A DNA stretch of 10,889 bases, from contig RFJX01000098.1 of NCBI GenBank assembly GCA_003694425.1, forward strand, positions 1 to 10,889, written 5' to 3'. This DNA comes from Gammaproteobacteria bacterium (GTDB lineage Bacteria; Pseudomonadota; Gammaproteobacteria; J113). Both the position numbers and the translations under genes were made by a program. The notes beneath the pieces are model-generated. The model made no database searches. It was not told the origin of the DNA and worked only from the letters and a program-made list of their open reading frames with translations. Positions 7,165-10,889 of this stretch are shown here, in pieces (position 1 is the first letter of the stretch; each line of letters starts with the position of its first letter).

Positions 7165-8755
7165 GGCGGCTCCGCCCGCCCTGCGCGAAACGGCCTGGCG
7201 GGCGCTGCGCTACTTCAACCTCTATCGCATCATCGTCGCGGCCCTGTTCCTGCTGCTGGCGGTCAGCGGCGTCCTGCCGCCGCCGCTGGGCAGCTATGAC
7301 CCGCGGACCTTCACCTTTGCCGCCGCCCTGTTCTTCCTGCTGGCGGTCGGCAGCCAGCTGATGCTGGAGTACCGCTGGCTGCGCTACGACCTGAGCACCT
7401 TCGTGGTGATCGGCGGTGACGTCCTCTGCATCACCCTGCTGATGTACGCCTCCGGAGGGCTGGCGAGCGGTTTCGGCCTCCTGATGGTGATCAGTATCGC
7501 CGCCGCGGGGATGCTCAGCCGGGAACGGCAGGCCTTCTTCTATGCCGCCCTGGCGGCGCTCGCGGTCCTGATCGAGGAGTCCTGGTTCTGGCTCTACGAC
7601 TTCTTCCCGGTCAGCAACTACACCCGCGCCGGGCTCCTTGGCGCGGCCTTCTTCATCACCGCCTTCCTCGGCCACAGCATGGCCAGGCGCATCCGCGAGA
7701 GCGAGGCGCTGGCGGCCCGGCGCAGCTCCGATCTGCGCAACCTGTCGGCGCTGCACACCCACATCATCCAGCGCATGCAGTCCGGGGTCCTGGTACTGGA
7801 CCCCGACGGGCGGATCCGCATGGCCAACCTCTCGGCCATGCACCTGCTGGGGCTCGAGCCGGATGCGACCGGCAGGCCACTGGAGGAGGTGGTGCCCGAG
7901 CTGGCCCGGGAGCTCGCCCGCTGGCGCGCCGAGGGAGAAGGGACCACCCGCCTGGTGACCCCGGCGGGCGGTCTGGAGGTGTGGGCCTCCTTCACCTCAC
8001 TGCAGACGGAAGGCGGGCAGGAGACCCTGATCTTCCTGGAGGACGCCGCCGCCATGCGCCAGCGGGCGCAGCAGCTGAAGCTGGCCTCGCTGGGTCGGCT
8101 GGCCGCCAGCATCGCCCATGAAGTGCGTAATCCCCTGGGGGCCATCAGCCATGCCGGGCAGCTGCTGGGGGAATCGCAGGAACTCCCACCCGGGGACCGG
8201 CGGCTGGTGGAGATCATCCTGGAGCACGCCCGGCGGGTGAACGGCATCGTCAACAACGTCCTCCAGGTATCCCGGCGCCAGCCGTCGGTGCCGGAGATGT
8301 TGCGCCTGGGACAGTGGCTGCAGGGCTTCTGCCAGGAGTTCCGTGAACGCCATTCCCTCGCGGAGGGGGACCTGGTCGTCGAGGGGAGCGACGTGATGGC
8401 GAGGATGGACCCCGGCCAGCTGCATCAGGTGCTGTGGAACCTGAGCGAGAATGCCCTGCGCCATTCCCGGGAGCGACCGCTGATCCGCTATCGCACCGGA
8501 ATGATCGAGGGGGCGCAGCGGCCCTTCCTCGATGTCATCGACAGCGGGGAGGGGATGAGCGACGAGGTGCGGGAGCACCTGTTCGAACCCTTCTTCAGCC
8601 GGGACCACGGGGGGTCCGGCCTCGGCCTCTATCTGGCCAGGGAGCTGTGCGAGTGCAATCAGGCCCAGCTCGTCCTGGAGGAGCATGGGCCACGGGGTTG
8701 CCGTTTCCGTATCCTGTTCAGCCATCCCGAGCGGGAGCAGTGGGGCAGACCCTGA
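7154..8755 (+). CDS. pilS: Sensor histidine kinase PilS of the type IV pilus two-component system
   Basis: PilS is an inner-membrane kinase that phosphorylates PilR to control pilin transcription; in Pseudomonas it also senses the pilin pool in the membrane. The 533-residue product has about six hydrophobic helices in residues 22-176, a PAS-like region (about 197-300, with GVLVLDPDGRIRMANLSA), a HisKA domain with the phospho-acceptor His322 in SIAHEVRNPLGAISHAG, and a HATPase domain: N-box NLSENALRHS (429-438), G1 DSGEGM (463-468) and G2 GGSGLGLYLA (486-495). All catalytic motifs are intact. ATG 7154 follows a GGGGAGGGGG stretch; a GTG one codon later is an alternative. It overlaps the PP0621 gene by 11 bp and is followed by pilR after 92 bp. 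Confidence 0.96.
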   Translation: MVTEAAPPALRETAWRALRYFNLYRIIVAALFLLLAVSGVLPPPLGSYDPRTFTFAAALFFLLAVGSQLMLEYRWLRYDLSTFVVIGGDVLCITLLMYASGGLASGFGLLMVISIAAAGMLSRERQAFFYAALAALAVLIEESWFWLYDFFPVSNYTRAGLLGAAFFITAFLGHSMARRIRESEALAARRSSDLRNLSALHTHIIQRMQSGVLVLDPDGRIRMANLSAMHLLGLEPDATGRPLEEVVPELARELARWRAEGEGTTRLVTPAGGLEVWASFTSLQTEGGQETLIFLEDAAAMRQRAQQLKLASLGRLAASIAHEVRNPLGAISHAGQLLGESQELPPGDRRLVEIILEHARRVNGIVNNVLQVSRRQPSVPEMLRLGQWLQGFCQEFRERHSLAEGDLVVEGSDVMARMDPGQLHQVLWNLSENALRHSRERPLIRYRTGMIEGAQRPFLDVIDSGEGMSDEVREHLFEPFFSRDHGGSGLGLYLARELCECNQAQLVLEEHGPRGCRFRILFSHPEREQWGRP

Positions 8756-8760
8756 GGGAT

Positions 8761-8778
8761 GAGGGCTGTATTGCCCTC
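8761..8778 (+). other. Short hairpin just after pilS
   Basis: GAGGGC (8761-8766) and GCCCTC (8773-8778) form a perfect 6-bp stem with a 6-nt loop, 5 nt after the pilS stop codon. No T-tract follows, so it is not a standard rho-independent terminator. It could limit read-through or protect the upstream message. Confidence 0.4.
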
Positions 8779-8797
8779 CGGAGCGCCGGGCTATACT
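8771..8797 (+). promoter_or_regulatory. Possible sigma-70 promoter for pilR inside the pilS-pilR gap
   Basis: TATACT (8792-8797) is a good -10 hexamer and TTGCCC (8771-8776) an upstream -35-like box, with a short 15-bp spacer. The -10 lies in the loop of a 7-bp inverted repeat, GCCGGGC (8785-8791) with GCCCGGC (8807-8813). Transcription would begin near 8804, giving a leader of about 44 nt before pilR. Separate expression of pilR is plausible but not shown. Confidence 0.35.
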
Positions 8798-8847
8798 GAC
8801 GGGAAGGCCCGGCGAGAGGCTCGAGACGCACTGTTCAGGGAACCGAA

Positions 8848-10170
8848 ATGGGCATTGACCGCGTACTGATCGTAGACGACGAACCCGACATCCGCGAACT
8901 GCTCTCCATCACCCTTTCGAGGATGGGACTGGACTGCGCGACCGCCAGCGACCTGGCCGAGGCCCACCGGCTGCTGGCGCAGGAGGAGTTCGACCTCTGC
9001 CTTACCGACATGCGTCTGCCGGATGGTGACGGCCTGGAGCTGGTCGGCCATATCCAGCGGCATTGTCCCCGCCTGCCGGTCGCGGTGATTACCGCCCACG
9101 GCAACATGGAGAGTGCCATCAGCGCGCTCAAGCTCGGGGCCTTCGACTTTCTCAGCAAGCCGGTGGAGCTGGAGACCCTGCGCACGCTGGTCTCCACGGC
9201 GCTCAGGCTGCGCGGCGAGGAGCGAAGCACCAGTACCACCCTCATCGGCGGGTCCGCGCCGATCGAGGAACTGCGCCGCAAGATCGCCAAGCTGGCGCGC
9301 AGTCAGGCGCCGGTCTATCTGAGCGGCGAGTCGGGTACCGGCAAGGAACTCGCCGCCCGGCTGATCCACGAGATGGGGCCGCGTGCGGAGGGCCCCTTCG
9401 TCCCGGTAAATTGCGGGGCGATCCCGGCCGAACTGATGGAGAGCGAGTTCTTCGGCCACGTGAAGGGCAGCTTCACCGGTGCCACCGCCGACAAGGCCGG
9501 GCTGTTCCAGGCCGCTCATGGAGGGACGCTGTTCCTGGACGAGGTGGCCGAGCTGCCGCTGCCGATGCAGGTCAAGCTGCTGCGGGCGATCCAGGAGAAG
9601 GCGGTCCGCCCGGTGGGGGCACAGCGCGAGGAGCCGGTGGACGTGCGGATCCTCTCCGCCACCCACAAGGACCTCGGCGCCCTGGTCGAGGCCGGGCAGT
9701 TCCGTCAGGACCTCTACTACCGCATCAACGTGATCGAGCTGCGCATCCCGCCCCTGCGGGAGCGCCCCGGTGACATCCCCCTGCTCGCCGGTCACATCCT
9801 CGAGCGGCTCTGTCCGGAGGAGGCGAGCCGGCCACGGATCGAGCCCGCGGCGCTCTCGCTGCTGGAATCCTATTCCTTCCCGGGCAACGTGCGGGAACTG
9901 GAGAACATCCTCGAGCGGGCCCTGGCCCTGTGCGAGGGAGGGGTGATCCGGCAGGAGGACCTCGGGCTGCCGGAGGAGGAGGATGAAGGGCCCGGCTCCG
10001 GAACCCGGGGGGACCTGGACGACTATATCCAGGACGTCGAACGGCGCAGGATCCTGCAGGCGCTGGAGGAGACCCGGTGGAACCGGACCGCCGCCGCGCG
10101 CAGGCTGGGACTCTCCCTGCGCTCCCTGCGCTACCGGATCCAGAAGCTGGGCCTGGAGGAGAGGAGCTGA
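8848..10170 (+). CDS. pilR: Sigma-54-dependent response regulator PilR
   Basis: PilR receives phosphate from PilS and activates sigma-54 RNA polymerase at the pilA promoter. The 440 residues split into three domains. The receiver (1-120) has the acidic pair Asp10/Asp11, the phospho-acceptor Asp54 in LTDMRLPDGDG and Lys104 in LSKPVE. The AAA+ domain (about 133-362) has Walker A GESGTGKE (160-167), the sigma-54 contact loop GSFTGA (207-212, Ser where most activators have Ala; as I recall this variant is normal in PilR), Walker B LFLDEVAE (228-235) and the RFRQDLYYRINV-type segment. A Fis-type helix-turn-helix at 393-435 ends in WNRTAAARRLGLSLRSLRYR. All key residues are present. The ATG has an AGGGAA ribosome site. 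The pilin gene it is expected to control begins 303 bp downstream. Confidence 0.97.
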   Translation: MGIDRVLIVDDEPDIRELLSITLSRMGLDCATASDLAEAHRLLAQEEFDLCLTDMRLPDGDGLELVGHIQRHCPRLPVAVITAHGNMESAISALKLGAFDFLSKPVELETLRTLVSTALRLRGEERSTSTTLIGGSAPIEELRRKIAKLARSQAPVYLSGESGTGKELAARLIHEMGPRAEGPFVPVNCGAIPAELMESEFFGHVKGSFTGATADKAGLFQAAHGGTLFLDEVAELPLPMQVKLLRAIQEKAVRPVGAQREEPVDVRILSATHKDLGALVEAGQFRQDLYYRINVIELRIPPLRERPGDIPLLAGHILERLCPEEASRPRIEPAALSLLESYSFPGNVRELENILERALALCEGGVIRQEDLGLPEEEDEGPGSGTRGDLDDYIQDVERRRILQALEETRWNRTAAARRLGLSLRSLRYRIQKLGLEERS

Positions 10171-10181
10171 GGTGACGGATT

Positions 10182-10198
10182 TTGTCAGATCCTGACAA
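10182..10198. promoter_or_regulatory. 17-bp perfect palindrome after pilR, candidate binding site
   Basis: TTGTCAG-ATC-CTGACAA is a perfect inverted repeat starting 11 bp after the pilR stop. Each arm contains TGTC, the core of the PilR recognition sequence reported upstream of pilA in P. aeruginosa ((C/G)TGTC). No run of T follows on either strand, so it does not look like a terminator. It lies about 130-140 bp upstream of the predicted sigma-54 start, a usual range for an activator site. Confidence 0.4.
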
Positions 10199-10245
10199 GG
10201 CTGGTCGTCTCCCCCCTCTCCGGGGTCCCGCCATGGGAGTGGTCC

Positions 10246-10282
10246 GACAGACAAATACATAACAAAAACAAATGGTTGTGTC
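10246..10282. promoter_or_regulatory. Cluster of TGTC half sites upstream of pilA, candidate PilR enhancer
   Basis: GACAGACA at 10246-10253 gives two adjacent TGTC cores on the minus strand, and GTGTC at 10278-10282 matches the P. aeruginosa PilR core (C/G)TGTC on the plus strand. They lie about 40-77 bp upstream of the predicted sigma-54 start. The word is short and would turn up by chance now and then; the clustering in this gap is the reason for the call. Confidence 0.35.
10266..10278 (+). promoter_or_regulatory. Candidate IHF site in the pilA upstream region
   Basis: AAACAAATGGTTG matches the IHF consensus WATCAANNNNTTR with one mismatch (A instead of T at the third position). It lies in the only AT-rich patch of the gap, between the activator half sites and the -24 element, where IHF bending commonly helps sigma-54 promoters. 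Confidence 0.35.
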
Positions 10283-10296
10283 TCGTCCGCGCAAGC

Positions 10297-10312
10297 TGGC
10301 ACGGCCCCTGCA
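10297..10312 (+). promoter_or_regulatory. Sigma-54 (RpoN) promoter of pilA
   Basis: TGGCACGGCCCCTGCA matches the -24/-12 consensus TGGCACR-N4-TTGCW at every defined position except the first T of TTGC. GG (10298-10299) and GC (10310-10311) have the required spacing, putting the start near 10323 and leaving a leader of about 150 nt. Its place between pilR and pilA and the known PilR/sigma-54 control of pilA strongly support it. Confidence 0.85.
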
Positions 10313-10365
10313 ACAGGCTGGTCACCTGCCCGCGAGGGAAAGGTGGCGGAATTTCCGGGAAGGGC

Positions 10366-10392
10366 TAAAGTTTCCGGATATTCGCCCGATGA
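10366..10392 (+). promoter_or_regulatory. Candidate sigma-28 (FliA) promoter of pilA
   Basis: TAAAGTTT (10366-10373) is identical to the FliA -35 consensus. After exactly 11 bp comes CCCGATGA (10385-10392), which matches the -10 consensus GCCGATAA at six of eight positions. A start near 10399 would leave about 75 nt of leader. It lies downstream of the sigma-54 start, so pilA would have tandem promoters of two alternative sigma classes. Confidence 0.55.
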
Positions 10393-10434
10393 TCCCGGAG
10401 GCCCGCCCGGAGCGTGTGCGTAGCGGGCCAGGGA
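10393..10434 (+). other. Stem-loop in the pilA leader
   Basis: GGCCCGC (10400-10406) pairs perfectly with GCGGGCC (10423-10429) around a 16-nt loop, and beyond a small internal loop TCCC (10393-10396) pairs with GGGA (10431-10434). It lies about 40 nt before the pilA start. It could stabilise the abundant pilin message or affect its translation; no U-tract follows. Confidence 0.4.
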
Positions 10435-10473
10435 TACGGCATCTTGAGGACACAACCAAGAGGAGTACATGAA

Positions 10474-10889
10474 ATGAACAAGGTCCAGCAGGGTTTCACC
10501 CTTATCGAACTGATGATCGTGGTCGCCATCATCGGCATCCTGGCCGCGGTGGCCATCCCGGCCTATCAGGACTACACCGTCCGCGCCAAGGTGACTGAAG
10601 GCCTGTCCCTGGCCTCGGCCGCCAAGACCGGCGTCTCGGAGTGGTTCGCCACCAACGGCAACTTCCCCTCCGCCAACGCCTCGGTCGGCCTGCCCACCGC
10701 CGCCAGCATCACCGGCAATTCGGTGCGCTCCGTCTCCATCGGCAACAACGGCGTCATCACCGTCACCTTCGCCGGCACCGGCCTGCCGACCAGCGTTGCG
10801 GGTGACACCATCCTGCTCACCCCCACCAACAACAACGGTGCGGTGGCCTGGTCCTGCACCGGCGGTACCCTGGATTCGAAGTACCGTCC
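10474..10889 (+). CDS. pilA: Type IVa major pilin PilA, 3' end cut by the window edge
   Basis: The window holds 138 complete codons of a type IVa pilin. The 7-residue leader MNKVQQG is followed by the class III cleavage/methylation site [20 protein letters not shown], so PilD would cut between Gly7 and Phe8; Glu5 of the mature protein is present. The hydrophobic helix leads to [19 protein letters not shown], typical of major pilins. The globular part ends near the edge with [16 protein letters not shown]; Cys128 is presumably the first cysteine of the C-terminal disulfide loop, whose partner would lie just past the edge. AGGAG (10461-10465) is 8 nt before ATG 10474; an ATG at 10469 reads only Met-Lys-stop. 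By position it is the target of PilS-PilR. Confidence 0.96.
   Translation, partial: MNKVQQGFTLIELMIVVAIIGILAAVAIPAYQDYTVRAKVTEGLSLASAAKTGVSEWFATNGNFPSANASVGLPTAASITGNSVRSVSIGNNGVITVTFAGTGLPTSVAGDTILLTPTNNNGAVAWSCTGGTLDSKYR

Noticed and set aside
10182..10198. Rho-independent terminator after pilR
   Set aside because: The stem is AT/GC mixed and no T-run follows in either direction.
8791..10470. Minus-strand open frame of 559 codons opposite pilR
   Set aside because: It mirrors the codon bias of pilR; its product has no recognisable domain and it covers the promoter region of pilA.
10313..10473. c-di-GMP riboswitch in the pilA leader
   Set aside because: The conserved GEMM core (such as the GGACGCAAAG segment with its tetraloop stem) is absent; the suggestive GGCTAAAG is better explained by the FliA-type -35 box.

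Overview
The window is a piece of a GC-rich gammaproteobacterial chromosome. Every gene belongs to a core or widespread family, and the order pgeF-rluD / bamD and the block PP0621-pilS-pilR-pilA are both arrangements familiar from Gammaproteobacteria. A free-living, type IV piliated organism of the Chromatiales/Ectothiorhodospiraceae kind would fit, but I cannot name the species from sequence alone. I see no integrase, toxin, CRISPR array or tRNA, and no sign that a whole foreign island is present.

Left part (1-2711). On the minus strand lie the 5' part of pgeF (cut by the window edge) and rluD, which overlap by 23 bp. rluD carries a 2-bp duplication that shifts the frame after residue 230, so as written it is a broken gene. 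Divergent from rluD runs a plus-strand pair: a 62-residue acidic helical protein of unknown function and bamD, the outer-membrane assembly lipoprotein. A good sigma-70 promoter for this pair sits just upstream of the rluD start.

Middle part (2704-6725). nadE (glutamine-dependent NAD+ synthetase) lies tail to tail with bamD, with an 8-bp overlap. Upstream of it, a 327-bp gene-free gap contains a perfect 8-bp-arm palindrome and a 262-bp element bounded by nearly perfect inverted CACGGAG-type repeats. Next come sucD and sucC (succinyl-CoA synthetase), reading in the same direction and overlapping by 4 bp (ATGA).

Right part (6931-10889). Divergent from sucC is a tight run: a PP0621-type one-helix membrane protein with a cysteine/histidine cluster, pilS (membrane sensor kinase), pilR (sigma-54-dependent response regulator) and pilA (type IV pilin, cut by the right edge). 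The 303-bp gap before pilA is rich in control signals. It has a near-perfect sigma-54 -24/-12 promoter with TGTC half sites and an IHF-like site upstream, then a second candidate promoter matching the flagellar sigma-28 (FliA) consensus, then a stem-loop in the leader. PilS phosphorylates PilR and PilR with sigma-54 turns on pilA; the FliA-like promoter suggests that pilin may also be tied to the flagellar cascade.

I did not find a wholly new multi-gene system. The points most worth a second look are the double promoter of pilA, the inverted-repeat element before nadE, and the rluD frameshift.
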